A stretch of DNA of 30,220 nucleotides from JAVVTQ01 sp036653595 (GCA_036653595.1 JAVVTQ010000017.1:1-30220), one strand, 5' to 3'; shown: positions 1 to 8,023, counted from the first letter of the stretch. Program-made: numbers and translations. Notes: generated by a model from the letters alone, not told the origin.

Positions 1-1153
1 GGTCTGCTCCGCAGTCACCGCATTCCGTAACCAGCTTGCCGCAGATTTCGCAAAAATCTACCGTCTGTTCGCATTTGCCGCCGCATTCGGTTTTGAGCTT
101 ACCGCAGTCATCACAAAACTTGCTGAGCACATCATTCTTGTCACAGTCACCGCACTCTGCTTTGGGCTTGCCGCAAATCTCACAGAAATCGCCACGCTGT
201 CCGCATTTGCCGCCACATTCTGTTTTGAGCTTGCCGCAGTCATCGCAATAAATGCTGCGCTTGTCGTCATCATCACAGCCGCTGCACTCCGCTTTGGGCT
301 TGCCGCAAATCTCACAGAAATCGCCGTGCTGTCCGCAATTTCCGTCGCACTCCAATTTCAGCTTGCCGCAATCTCCGCAATACACTTCGTCGTCATCATC
401 AGATCTGACAAAGCTCTTTGTGTCGATTTTGCGCTCAGCGATGAGCTTCTTGATGTCTCCCATTGTGAGCGATGCGAGCTTGTCATATGTCAGCGTCTTG
501 TCTGATTCTATAAGCTTTGATATGAGCATTGCCTTGCCGTATGACAGGCCGTATTTTTTGGCATTTGCTTCAATCTCTTCGTTGCCGTCCTCAATTGCCT
601 GATCCATCATGTTTGCTTTCAGGTCATTGGCGGTCAGCGAGGTGTTCATATCACCGACCACTTTTGTTCTGAGGTCATCGGCTTTTTTGGGATCCTTATT
701 TCTGACACTGACAAGAACGCTGTCCTTGCCGTCTGAAAAATAACCGTTCTTGACCATTGAGCCTGTGATGGCGTTGACGGCAACGTCTATGTCAACACCG
801 CTCAAATCCATATCGTTTAAAATAGCTTTTGCATCCTCGTTGAGCGGCTTTGCCGCTATTACCCTGTCTTTTTTGTTTGCCGTAATTTCTATACTGGGGT
901 TTACGTCTATGTCAATTATCGAGTCGACAATACTGCTTGCCATATACTGTGTGACACCAAACACACAGACAACAACTGCCGCAGCTGCCGCTATCAAGCC
1001 GACTATTTTTGTTCTGTTCTTTTTCTTGGCATCCATAATTATTTCCGTCCCTTCATTTTTTCGCACTGCTTTTGAGGATATTTCGCCCCATATGTCAGGA
1101 GTCATATTCCCGACAGCTCTCTTCAAGCTTTCGTTTATGCTTTTCTCTGTCAT
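1..1153 (-). CDS. RsgI-like membrane anti-sigma factor with cysteine-rich repeat tail (partial, runs off left edge)
   Basis: The frame is open from an ATG at 1153 to the window edge (384 codons visible, C-terminus missing). A short cytoplasmic part (about residues 1-48) is followed by one membrane helix (about 49-70). Next comes a segment with DIDVNPSIEITANKKDRVI and PLNEDAKAIL, the hallmark of the RsgI-type anti-sigma middle domain. The tail (about residue 257 on) consists of 44-residue repeats with eight cysteines each. By topology the tail lies outside the cell. The start sits 1 bp after the sigma factor stop and has GGAGG 8 bases upstream, so the two genes are translationally coupled. Inferred role: it holds the sigma factor at the membrane and releases it on an external signal. 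The family assignment is good; the signal is unknown. Confidence 0.8.
   Translation of the reverse strand, partial: MTEKSINESLKRAVGNMTPDIWGEISSKAVRKNEGTEIIMDAKKKNRTKIVGLIAAAAAVVVCVFGVTQYMASSIVDSIIDIDVNPSIEITANKKDRVIAAKPLNEDAKAILNDMDLSGVDIDVAVNAITGSMVKNGYFSDGKDSVLVSVRNKDPKKADDLRTKVVGDMNTSLTANDLKANMMDQAIEDGNEEIEANAKKYGLSYGKAMLISKLIESDKTLTYDKLASLTMGDIKKLIAERKIDTKSFVRSDDDDEVYCGDCGKLKLECDGNCGQHGDFCEICGKPKAECSGCDDDDKRSIYCDDCGKLKTECGGKCGQRGDFCEICGKPKAECGDCDKNDVLSKFCDDCGKLKTECGGKCEQTVDFCEICGKLVTECGDCGAD
2..382 (-). repeat. 132-bp in-phase tandem repeats encoding Cys-rich 44-residue units
   Basis: Three units are seen. The equivalent tyrosine or phenylalanine codons preceding the first cysteine lie at 380-382, 248-250 and 116-118, an exact spacing of 132 bp (44 codons). 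Each unit carries the cysteine pattern C-x2-C-x6-C-x3-C-x6-C-x2-C-x6-C-x2-C, which is itself two similar half-units built around CxxCGKxKxEC. The third unit continues to the window edge, so the true copy number is unknown. Pairs of CxxC spaced this way resemble zinc knuckles; metal binding is inference only. Confidence 0.85.
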
Positions 1154-1154
1154 T

Positions 1155-1730
1155 TTATATGCCTCCTATAGAGAGATTTTCGCGCAGTTTTTTGATGGCG
1201 CGGTTGTACTTTGAGAGCACTGTTGACAGCTTTAGACCGACAATCTTTGCAATTTCACGGTGAAGCATGCCTGTCACCGCGTGCAGCAACACTATCTCAC
1301 GCTCTGTTTCATCGAGGATAGACAGCGCCGCGCGCAGCACCGCTTTGTCCTCAACTCTCTCGACTTGAAAAAGGTCATAGCCCTCTTCTTCTGTCGAGCC
1401 AAAAGCTCTTGCATTTTTGCGCAGAATCATGAAGCATTCGTTTTTGAGTATTGTGATTATCCAGGCCATCGGCTTTCCATGAGGCTTATAAAGGTGTGCG
1501 CTCGAGCGTATCTTCAGATAAGTCTCCTGCAAGGCGTCCTTCGAGTCCTCGGCATTTCCTGTAATTGAAAGTGCAAATGCATATAGTCCCTTATGCGTTG
1601 CGTCATAAAGAGCGCGAAGCGCCTCCATGTCGTCGCATGCTATTCGTGTAAGCAGACATTCGTCAATGTCCGCAAAGCTCTGTCTCGCTTTTTTTGCCGA
1701 TTCCGCCGTTGCCGCACAAAAAAGAGTCAT
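1155..1730 (-). CDS. ECF-type sigma-70 family RNA polymerase sigma factor
   Basis: 191 residues, the usual size for an extracytoplasmic-function sigma factor. Region 2 lies at about residues 30-100, with the recognisable DALQETYLKIRSSAHLY core and WIITILKNECFMILRK. Region 4 lies at about 130-185, with the helix-turn-helix around HREIAKIVGLKLSTVLSKYNRAIKKLRE. It should direct RNA polymerase to a small regulon under control of the anti-sigma factor encoded immediately downstream. The ATG at 1730 has GGGAG about 6 bases upstream. I saw no convincing ECF-type promoter just ahead of it, so it may be read through from the RNA gene upstream or be autoregulated. Confidence 0.88.
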   Translation of the reverse strand: MTLFCAATAESAKKARQSFADIDECLLTRIACDDMEALRALYDATHKGLYAFALSITGNAEDSKDALQETYLKIRSSAHLYKPHGKPMAWIITILKNECFMILRKNARAFGSTEEEGYDLFQVERVEDKAVLRAALSILDETEREIVLLHAVTGMLHREIAKIVGLKLSTVLSKYNRAIKKLRENLSIGGI

Positions 1731-1825
1731 GTTGCGCTCCCTTCACCTTAATAATGCTGTGGCTGTCCTGTTTATTGCATGTTTCGAGAAATTATTTTGC
1801 AGCTATCAAATGAGTGTCACAAATT

Positions 1826-1867
1826 TAAAAGACTTCGTTTTCGCACAGTATCCGGCGAAACGAAGTC
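1826..1867 (-). terminator. Intrinsic terminator at the 3' end of the candidate RNA
   Basis: GACTTCGTTTCGC pairs with GCGAAAACGAAGTC (one bulged base, about 10-nt loop) and is followed by TTTT on the minus strand. It stands between the RNA and the sigma factor start at 1730. Confidence 0.65.
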
Positions 1868-2040
1868 TCCCCATTATTCTCTGATAATTCATCGCGTTTG
1901 CCCGACTAACCTATTTGAAGCAACGCGGCTTTACTTTACCGGCCTATTCCTTGCAGCTTTGGTGTAAGCTCGCTTTCTGCTTATTCCACCACTCAGCGGA
2001 TTGGCAAAACGCTCATGATGCCGGGTCATTTTTATAATCT
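1826..2040 (-). ncRNA. Candidate structured non-coding RNA, about 215 nt, with own promoter and terminator
   Basis: No protein frame is convincing here, but the minus strand reads as a folded RNA. A long-range helix pairs 2003-2012 with 1894-1903 and encloses about 90 nt. Inside it is a clean two-part hairpin at 1961-1990 (GGTG with CACC, TAAGC with GCTTA). CCGGC near the 5' end (2020-2024) can pair with GCCGG (1939-1943), a possible pseudoknot or tertiary contact. The 3' end is a 13-bp hairpin (1831-1867) followed by TTTT, typical of intrinsic termination. Size, free-standing organisation and clostridial host recall the raiA motif RNA, but I cannot check this. It could instead be an attenuated leader of the sigma factor gene 95 nt downstream. 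Confidence 0.55.
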
Positions 2041-2046
2041 TCCATT

Positions 2047-2078
2047 AGTATAATCGCAGTTTTTTGTCGATTTGTCAA
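2047..2078 (-). promoter_or_regulatory. Putative promoter of the candidate RNA
   Basis: On the minus strand a perfect TTGACA (2078-2073) is followed after 17 bases by GATTAT (2055-2050), which overlaps TATACT (2052-2047, 20-base spacing). Either could serve as the -10. Transcription would start near 2040, just ahead of the first helix of the RNA. Confidence 0.5.
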
Positions 2079-2256
2079 ATTTCGAAAGCTGATGAAAGCT
2101 CTTGCATCTGAACAGATATATCATTCTTAGTTGTCGTTAGGTGCGTTTATGTGAGTCTTAATATTTCACTTTTGGGTATCTGTGCAATATGCAATCTTGA
2201 AAATTAGCAAGCGCAGAGAAAAGGTGAACCGATATTTTTTTGCAGCAAACAAAAAC

Positions 2257-2293
2257 ATACCCCGCATTGCTTCGACGAAGCGATGCGGGGTAT
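2257..2293 (-). terminator. Terminator of the nucleoside ABC transporter operon
   Basis: A long, nearly perfect hairpin (ATACCCCGCAT paired with ATGCGGGGTAT, stem extended inward through GCTTCG/CGAAGC) lies 15 bases past the last permease gene. A TTTTTG run follows within three bases on the minus strand. Confidence 0.8.
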
Positions 2294-2307
2294 GAAATCT
2301 GCAATTA

Positions 2308-3462
2308 TTATCTCTGAGATCTGGCTTTTTTGATTTTGCGGTCGGTGTTCGTGGCATAGAACCAAAGTCCGAAGAGTGTTGCGAGATACGGGAGCATCGC
2401 GACAAACTCTGTCGGAAGATCCAATGTGCGGATGTTGACAGCCAGAGCATCGAAGAATCCAAAGACGACAGCAGCAAGCGTTGTCATAATCGGTATTCCG
2501 TTTCCGAGGTTTGACGCCGACAGTCCGATAAATCCGCGGTCAGCAGCCATATTTTTGACGAAGAAGTTGACGTAGCTCATGGAGAGGAACACTCCGCCAA
2601 AGGAGCAGAACACGCCTGTCAGCACGATAGACTGGAACTGAACCTTCTTGACATTGACGCCGACGGACTCAGCAGCATGGGCATTTTCTCCTACAGCGCG
2701 AATGCGCAAGCCGGTTCTCGTTCTGTAAATAAGTAGATTTACGAGAACAATGCAGATGATGCAAAAATAAGTCAGCAGTGAATGTCCTGAAATTATGCTG
2801 CCCAGAATCGGGATATCCTTTATGAGCGGAATATCGACGTTGGGTATGCTTCCGCTTGTGAGCCAGCCTGTTGTACCGGCCTTTGTGCCGACAATAATCT
2901 GGCAGACAAACGGAGCCAGACCGGCAACCATCATATTGATGGCGATACCTGTCAATGCAAAGTTGGATCTGAATTGAACTGTCATAAGCGCGTAAAGCAG
3001 CTCCAGCATAACGCCGATTACTACTGCGCTCAGCACACCGACGATACAAGCCAATGTATTGGCGCGCGTCACGAGCGAAGCGAACGCCTCTTCACCGATT
3101 GTACCTGCGGTCTGCGTGCCTATGATAGCAGCTCTTGTCCATCCGCTGAAAAGCACTCCGGCAAGCGCCGTGATATTCATGCAGCCTTCAAGCGTCATGT
3201 TGAGGATTCCGGCGCGCTTGCATATGATTGCGCCGAGAGCCGCAAAGAGTATCGGGGTTGTCATGCGAACGACAGAGGCAAAGAAGTTCCAAGTAAATAC
3301 CATGGACACAGCTTTTCCGAGCATGTTCGTCTGCATCTTTTCCCAGAGTGCCGGGTTTTTGCTTGCGATGAGCGAAAATACTGTGGCCAGCACAACTATG
3401 AGAGCGAGGACTGAAAGCAACACAACAACACTAGGTTTGATTTTGATCTTTTTTGATTTCAT
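2308..3462 (-). CDS. Nucleoside-type ABC transporter permease, second subunit (NupQ/YufQ-like)
   Basis: 384 residues with about ten hydrophobic segments. It belongs to the branched-chain/ribose type permease family (BPD_transp_2), recognised by the LFAALGAIICKRAGILNMTLEG region and by the RTRTGLRIRAVGENAHAAESVGV cytoplasmic loop. In BMP-type importers this subunit pairs with the other permease to form the membrane channel for nucleosides. The start is an ATG 1 bp after the stop of the preceding permease, with a GGAGG-like site inside that gene, so the two are translationally coupled. It is the last gene of the operon and is followed by a strong terminator. The family assignment is firm; the exact nucleoside or purine substrate cannot be read from sequence. 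Confidence 0.88.
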   Translation of the reverse strand: MKSKKIKIKPSVVVLLSVLALIVVLATVFSLIASKNPALWEKMQTNMLGKAVSMVFTWNFFASVVRMTTPILFAALGAIICKRAGILNMTLEGCMNITALAGVLFSGWTRAAIIGTQTAGTIGEEAFASLVTRANTLACIVGVLSAVVIGVMLELLYALMTVQFRSNFALTGIAINMMVAGLAPFVCQIIVGTKAGTTGWLTSGSIPNVDIPLIKDIPILGSIISGHSLLTYFCIICIVLVNLLIYRTRTGLRIRAVGENAHAAESVGVNVKKVQFQSIVLTGVFCSFGGVFLSMSYVNFFVKNMAADRGFIGLSASNLGNGIPIMTTLAAVVFGFFDALAVNIRTLDLPTEFVAMLPYLATLFGLWFYATNTDRKIKKARSQR

Positions 3463-3463
3463 G

Positions 3464-4543
3464 TTACTTTACCTCCTTAGCCGCTGCAAGCTTTTCGGCA
3501 TTTTTAACTATCAGCTTGTGTTTGAAACCGCTCAGAAGCATTTCAGCACCGACAAGCATGATTATGAGCGAGGTGACAACCTGAACTATCTCAAGCGGAA
3601 CGTCTGTGGTCGCACCCATTATCTCCGCACCTGTTGTGAGGTAGCCGAGAGCAAATGCCGTGATAGGGACAAACAACGGGTTGTTTTTGGCGAGGATAGC
3701 CAGCAGAATGCCGTTGAAGCCATGTCCTGTAAGTCCAACAAGGCTATATCTGGTAAATGTTCCGAGTGCAAATACAGCACCGCCCATGCCGGCAATGGCG
3801 CCGCCAATCAGCTGTGACATTACCGCAACTGCCATGACGGAAATTCCCGAGTAACGGGCAAATGCAGAGTTTGAACCGACCATTCTGATCTGATAACCCC
3901 ATTTGGTATGATACATGAAGACGTATGCGAGAACCGCAACCGCAATCGCGATAAAGAGTCCGGCATGAACGCGAGTGTCCTCAACTAGGATTGGAAGCTT
4001 TGCGGCCTCGGGTATTTCTTTTGTCGCTGTAATGCCCGCTGTGGGGTCATAGAGATATTGCTTCAGGATGTAGTTGTGGATTTGGAGCAAAACAGAGTTC
4101 ATCATCAACGAGGCAACAACCTCGTTAGCATTCCATTTTGCCTTTAGTATCGTCGGTATAAACGCGCAACCAATTCCTGAAACTATCGAAATAACCAGTG
4201 CGATAATGAGCATCACAATTCCCGGAAGTGGCACGCCGCTGACCACAAAGGCCACAGACAGCAGTCCCGAAAGCAGGAACGAGCCCTCGACGACAAGGTT
4301 GAACATGTTTGCTTGAAACATCATGCAAATTGCGACGCCGGTAAATGTCAGCGGGATCGCTTTTTCAATTACAGCACCGAAGCGGCGTATAGAGCTCAAG
4401 GGTCCGAGCACAAACTCGCCCATAGCCTTCATAGGGTCTTCACTGACTATAAAGACAACAACCGCACCGATTCCCAGTGCTATCAGAACCGCCACCAGCA
4501 TTTTAAATGCTTCAAAACGGCTTTCAAGCTGTTTGTTACTCAT
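3464..4543 (-). CDS. Nucleoside-type ABC transporter permease, first subunit (NupP/YufP-like)
   Basis: 359 residues with multiple membrane helices, in the same permease superfamily as its downstream partner. The GFNGILLAILAKNNPLFVP region is typical of this subunit. I chose the ATG at 4543 rather than the in-frame TTG at 4549, because the GGGAGGG ribosome binding site sits about 6 bases before the ATG but would touch the TTG. The first 8 bp overlap the end of the ATPase gene, which implies coupled translation. It should form a heterodimeric channel with the next gene, energised by the ATPase upstream. Confidence 0.88.
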   Translation of the reverse strand: MSNKQLESRFEAFKMLVAVLIALGIGAVVVFIVSEDPMKAMGEFVLGPLSSIRRFGAVIEKAIPLTFTGVAICMMFQANMFNLVVEGSFLLSGLLSVAFVVSGVPLPGIVMLIIALVISIVSGIGCAFIPTILKAKWNANEVVASLMMNSVLLQIHNYILKQYLYDPTAGITATKEIPEAAKLPILVEDTRVHAGLFIAIAVAVLAYVFMYHTKWGYQIRMVGSNSAFARYSGISVMAVAVMSQLIGGAIAGMGGAVFALGTFTRYSLVGLTGHGFNGILLAILAKNNPLFVPITAFALGYLTTGAEIMGATTDVPLEIVQVVTSLIIMLVGAEMLLSGFKHKLIVKNAEKLAAAKEVK

Positions 4544-6092
4544 ATGCAACCCTCCCTATCTCTTCGGCTGTCATTTTCTTTATGCCGAGCATATACTCAC
4601 CGAGCTCATACTCCTCAAGCTTTGACGAGTCCTCAATATACGCAGAAATTTCGCCGTTGCACATGACTATGATACTGTCCGAAACCTCGAGAACTTCGTT
4701 AAGGTCCGAAGTTATCAGCAGAACCGCAGCGCCCTCATCGCGAAGATCAACCAGCTTGTTGCGGATAAACTCAGTCGCGCCGACGTCGATACCGCGTGTC
4801 GGCTGGTTTGCTACGATAAAGTTGGGATGATTGCTGAATTCCCTTGCCACAACAACCTTTTGAATGTTTCCGCCGGAAAGCATTTTGACAGGTTGGTCGC
4901 GGTCATCGCATTTAATCAGGAATTCCTTTATGAGCCTGTCCGTGTCTGCGTTGATTTTCTTGTTGTTGAGCAAAACGCCCTTGTTGTTCTCTTTTTTATA
5001 ATATCTGTCAGATATTAGATTGTCCTTGACTCCGCCAAACTCTGCAACTCCATAGGTCATGCGGTCTTCTGAAATGTGCGACACGCCCAACTCGCGGATT
5101 TTGCGGATTGATTTGTCCTTGACGGATTCGCCCATGATTGACACGTCACCGATGGAGAACGGTGAAAGTCCGGTGATGACCTCGGAAAGCTCTCGCTGTC
5201 CGTTGCCCTCAACGCCGGCCACGCCCAGAATCTCGCCTTTGCGCACGGAAAAAGATATGTCGTTGACAATTCTCTTGCCGTAGTCGTTGTTTATCGACAA
5301 ATTTCTCACTTTAAGCGCCACGTCTGCGGGCTTTGCGGGCGATTTCGTCACTTCCAGAATGACATCGCGTCCGACCATCATGCGTGAAATCTGAGCTTCT
5401 GTCACGTCACAAATGTTTGCTGTGCCGACAGTTTTTCCGAGACGCATTACCGTCAGCCTGTCACAAAGCGACTTGACCTCGTTGAGCTTGTGCGAAATAA
5501 ACACGATAGTGTGATCGCCGCTCTTGACAAGATTTCTGAGCTCGACAAAAAGCTCCTCTGTCTCCTGCGGTGTCAAAACAGCCGTCGGCTCGTCGAGTAT
5601 CAGTATCTCGGCTCCGCGCAGAAGTGCTTTGAGTATTTCGACCTTTTGTTTCTGGCCAACAGTACAATCGGCTATCTTTGCGCGTGCGTCGACATGCAGA
5701 TTGTACTTCTTGGAGATTTCCTCCGTTATGCGAATAGCCTCGTTCATATCGAGGAGAATCCCCTTTTTGGGTTCTATTCCCATGATCATGTTCTCTGCAA
5801 CGGTCAAAGACGGAACTTGCATGAAGTGCTGGTGCACCATTCCGACTCCATATCCGATTGCTTCCAGAGCGTTATTAACTTTAACTTCCTTGCCCTTGAT
5901 GACGACTTTTCCGCCCTCCGGTTGTTCAAAGCCAAACAAAACCTTCATAAGCGTGGTTTTGCCGGCTCCGTTTTCACCGACGAGCGCGTGAATCTCACCC
6001 TTGTTGACTGACAATGTAACCTCTTTGTTTGCTACAAAGCCGTTTGGATAGACCTTGGTTATTTTGTCCATCAACAGAATCTCTTCCGACAT
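4536..6092 (-). CDS. Nucleoside-type ABC transporter ATPase, two nucleotide-binding domains (NupO/YufO-like)
   Basis: 518 residues, a tandem ATPase of the sugar/nucleoside importer type. The first domain has a perfect Walker A, GENGAGKT (39-46), signature-region TVGQKQKVEI (about 144) and Walker B ILILDEP (about 163-169). The second domain has a degenerate Walker A (GVEGNGQREL) but a clear LSGGNIQK signature, with NQP in place of DEP; such asymmetry is normal in this family. GAGGTG lies about 6 bases before the ATG at 6092. The gene has its own promoter, separate from that of the binding protein, so subunits can be made at different ratios. Confidence 0.92.
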   Translation of the reverse strand: MSEEILLMDKITKVYPNGFVANKEVTLSVNKGEIHALVGENGAGKTTLMKVLFGFEQPEGGKVVIKGKEVKVNNALEAIGYGVGMVHQHFMQVPSLTVAENMIMGIEPKKGILLDMNEAIRITEEISKKYNLHVDARAKIADCTVGQKQKVEILKALLRGAEILILDEPTAVLTPQETEELFVELRNLVKSGDHTIVFISHKLNEVKSLCDRLTVMRLGKTVGTANICDVTEAQISRMMVGRDVILEVTKSPAKPADVALKVRNLSINNDYGKRIVNDISFSVRKGEILGVAGVEGNGQRELSEVITGLSPFSIGDVSIMGESVKDKSIRKIRELGVSHISEDRMTYGVAEFGGVKDNLISDRYYKKENNKGVLLNNKKINADTDRLIKEFLIKCDDRDQPVKMLSGGNIQKVVVAREFSNHPNFIVANQPTRGIDVGATEFIRNKLVDLRDEGAAVLLITSDLNEVLEVSDSIIVMCNGEISAYIEDSSKLEEYELGEYMLGIKKMTAEEIGRVAYE

Positions 6093-6130
6093 TGAATCAC
6101 CTCACCCATACCCTTATTAGTATATCTTTT

Positions 6131-6159
6131 ATATTAATAAATATAAAATAGGTTGTAAA
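6131..6159 (-). promoter_or_regulatory. Promoter of the transporter ATPase-permease operon
   Basis: TTTACA (6159-6154), a 17-base spacer, then TAATAT (6136-6131) on the minus strand, in a very AT-rich stretch about 40 bases before the ATPase start. Confidence 0.65.
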
Positions 6160-6223
6160 CTAAAATCAAAAAAATTCTACAAACAACACACTTTTTTAAC
6201 GATTTGTTGTGATTTTTAACAAA

Positions 6224-6253
6224 AAAAGAACGTTGCAGCTGCAACGTTCTTTT
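6224..6253. terminator. Terminator after the binding-protein gene
   Basis: A perfect 30-bp palindrome, AAAAGAACGTTGCAG followed by its complement, with a T run after it on the minus strand. It lies 17 bases past the lipoprotein stop. Partial read-through into the ATPase gene is possible, as is common when binding protein is needed in excess. Confidence 0.75.
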
Positions 6254-6270
6254 AATGTGTCAGCAGTTAT

Positions 6271-7404
6271 TTATTTAACTGTTGTCTTTGCATAGATGGC
6301 ATTGAGAGCTTCTGTCTCAAGACCGTAAGCTGATGTAACCTTAACGGTACCGGATGAAACCTGCTCAACTGTCTTTGTCAGGAAATCCTGAACATCTTGG
6401 GGTGTGTTGGCCTTGTAGTAATCGTTGATGGCTATGCCGGCAGCGCCTTCTGCGATACCATATGTAGCCTGGCCAGACTCTGTTGCCTCACCCTTAACAA
6501 TCTTCTGCAGCTGTGCGAAAATCGGCTGTCCGACTGTCTTAAGAGCTGATGTGAGAATTGTCTCGGCTGTTTCTTTCTTGTCCTTAGCCATGAAGGAGAG
6601 GTACTGGTCGGCATCAACACCGATTGCCCAGACGCTCTTGTCTCCACCGGCGCGGATGTCGAGAACGGCTTCGAACACGCCGTCGCCTGAACCGCCGGCA
6701 ACACCGTGGATAAAGTCTGTCTTGTAGTTGTTATAAAGAGCCATCGAAAGCTCCTTGCCCTTTGCAGGGTTGGCCCATGAGTTGTTGCCCTCAGCAATGA
6801 AGACATACGCTACTCTGTTTTCGGGGTTGGCATATACGCAGCCCTCAGCATAACCTACGAGGAAGTCATGCAGTGCAACGTAGTCGTCGCCGCCCATCCA
6901 GCCGATTTTACCTGTCTTGCTCATCTTGGAAGCAACAACAGCCGCGAGGAAGTCTGACTCGTTGGCCTTGAATGTGATTCCGAGAACGTTCTTGTGAGCT
7001 GTTGTAAAGCTGCTGTCAACATCATAAACAAGGAATGATGTGTTGGGGAATTTTGCGGCGTTCGCTTCGAGCGTCGTGTTTGTGTCGGCATCATTGCCAA
7101 AAGCAATCATGTCAAAGCCCTGGTCCGCTGCATCGAGAAGACGTCCGGGAAGAACTGTCTTGTCTGAACCGTACTCGATAACTGTAACATCGACACCGAG
7201 CTCTTTTTTTGCTCTCTCGGCACCAGCGTTAGCTGAGTCAGCGAAAGAGTTGTCGCCGAGGTTTCCGACGATCAGGCAAAACTTTTTAGCATCAGCGACT
7301 GGTTTGTCGCCATCCGGCTTTGCGTCTTCGGGCTTCTTAGCTGTGCAAGCAACCAATGAAAGCGCGAGAGCAAGTACAAGAAGAATTGTTAGAAATTTTT
7401 TCAT
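6271..7404 (-). CDS. BMP-family nucleoside/purine-binding lipoprotein
   Basis: 377 residues. A lipoprotein signal peptide (MKKFLTILLVLALALSLVAC, lipobox LVAC, modified Cys20) anchors it outside the membrane. The mature part matches the Bmp/PnrA/TmpC family: VGNLGDNSFADSANAGAERAKK near the N-terminus, then FDMIAFGNDADT, SKTGKIGWMGGD, and the C-terminal GVDADQYLS. It captures nucleosides and hands them to the permeases encoded downstream. AGGAGG lies 5 bases before the ATG. I looked for a purine riboswitch in the leader and found none. Confidence 0.9.
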   Translation of the reverse strand: MKKFLTILLVLALALSLVACTAKKPEDAKPDGDKPVADAKKFCLIVGNLGDNSFADSANAGAERAKKELGVDVTVIEYGSDKTVLPGRLLDAADQGFDMIAFGNDADTNTTLEANAAKFPNTSFLVYDVDSSFTTAHKNVLGITFKANESDFLAAVVASKMSKTGKIGWMGGDDYVALHDFLVGYAEGCVYANPENRVAYVFIAEGNNSWANPAKGKELSMALYNNYKTDFIHGVAGGSGDGVFEAVLDIRAGGDKSVWAIGVDADQYLSFMAKDKKETAETILTSALKTVGQPIFAQLQKIVKGEATESGQATYGIAEGAAGIAINDYYKANTPQDVQDFLTKTVEQVSSGTVKVTSAYGLETEALNAIYAKTTVK

Positions 7405-7463
7405 GTATCCTCCTAAGTATTATCTGCTTATAGCAGTTTTGGGGACTTTTGTCCTTATCTCTA

Positions 7464-7491
7464 ATTTTACAGCATTGTCCGAATTTGTCAA
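7464..7491 (-). promoter_or_regulatory. Promoter of the binding-protein gene
   Basis: TTGACA (7491-7486), a 16-base spacer, then TAAAAT (7469-7464), about 60 bases before the start codon. A small hairpin (GGAC-AAAA-GTCC, 7442-7453) lies in the leader. Confidence 0.65.
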
Positions 7492-7633
7492 CGCGTAAAA
7501 ATCTATATTATGCGGCATTTTTATCTGTATTGTACACATAAGATTGCTATTTTTGTGATATGTTACATAATTTCCACCTCTGTGATTATTACAATTCAGT
7601 ATCACTCAAAAGAACGGTTTCTGCACGGAATTC

Positions 7634-7662
7634 TTGCCAAGCCGCAATAATTCTGTTATACT
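7634..7662 (+). promoter_or_regulatory. Promoter of the small membrane protein gene
   Basis: TTGCCA (7634-7639), 17-base spacer, TATACT (7657-7662). The predicted start of transcription is about 20 bases before the start codon. Confidence 0.65.
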
Positions 7663-7690
7663 TTTGTCACACTGCTTTTGGAGGTCATTT

Positions 7691-7963
7691 ATGAGAGACG
7701 TACTCTTGTCACTGTTCTATTCGTGTTTGGGGCTGCTCTTTTTTTATGCTGTCAAGCACGCCAACGATAAGCGCAAGGAGTGGCGCGAGCTGAAAGCGGA
7801 GATTGAAGAGGAAGAGCGCAGAAAAAACAGCGCCGAGGAATCTCAAGACGAGCTGCGACGAATTCAGGTTGAGGATTTGCAGAGCAAAATCGATGCTCAC
7901 TACTCTGAGCATGAAAATTCCGATGACCCTCCTTCGGACAAAGCAGACATATACAGATCGTAA
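7691..7963 (+). CDS. Small single-helix membrane protein with charged coiled coil, unknown function
   Basis: 90 residues if read from the ATG at 7691, which has GGAGG 6 bases upstream; the longer reading from 7634 overlaps the promoter and is rejected. Residues 3-20 form a membrane helix. Residues 25-66 are highly charged (KEWRELKAEIEEEERRK and onward) and likely a cytoplasmic coiled coil. The tail is acidic and polar. I do not recognise a family. A good promoter, a good ribosome binding site and a strong terminator argue that it is a real, single-gene transcription unit. Confidence 0.7.
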   Translation: MRDVLLSLFYSCLGLLFFYAVKHANDKRKEWRELKAEIEEEERRKNSAEESQDELRRIQVEDLQSKIDAHYSEHENSDDPPSDKADIYRS

Positions 7964-7980
7964 TATTTCATTAAATTTCA

Positions 7981-8023
7981 ACGCGCCGCTCACCGAGAAG
8001 CCTCGGAAAGCGGCGCGTTTTTA
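7981..8023 (+). terminator. Terminator between the small membrane protein gene and potD
   Basis: GCGCCGCT pairs with AGCGGCGC, with an inner CCGAG/CTCGG stem, followed by TTTTT on the plus strand. It lies 21 bases before the convergent end of potD and may serve both strands. Confidence 0.8.

Noticed and set aside
7405..7490. Possible purine riboswitch before the nucleoside-binding lipoprotein
   Set aside because: The leader lacks the conserved purine aptamer core and its three helices; only a 4-bp hairpin is present.
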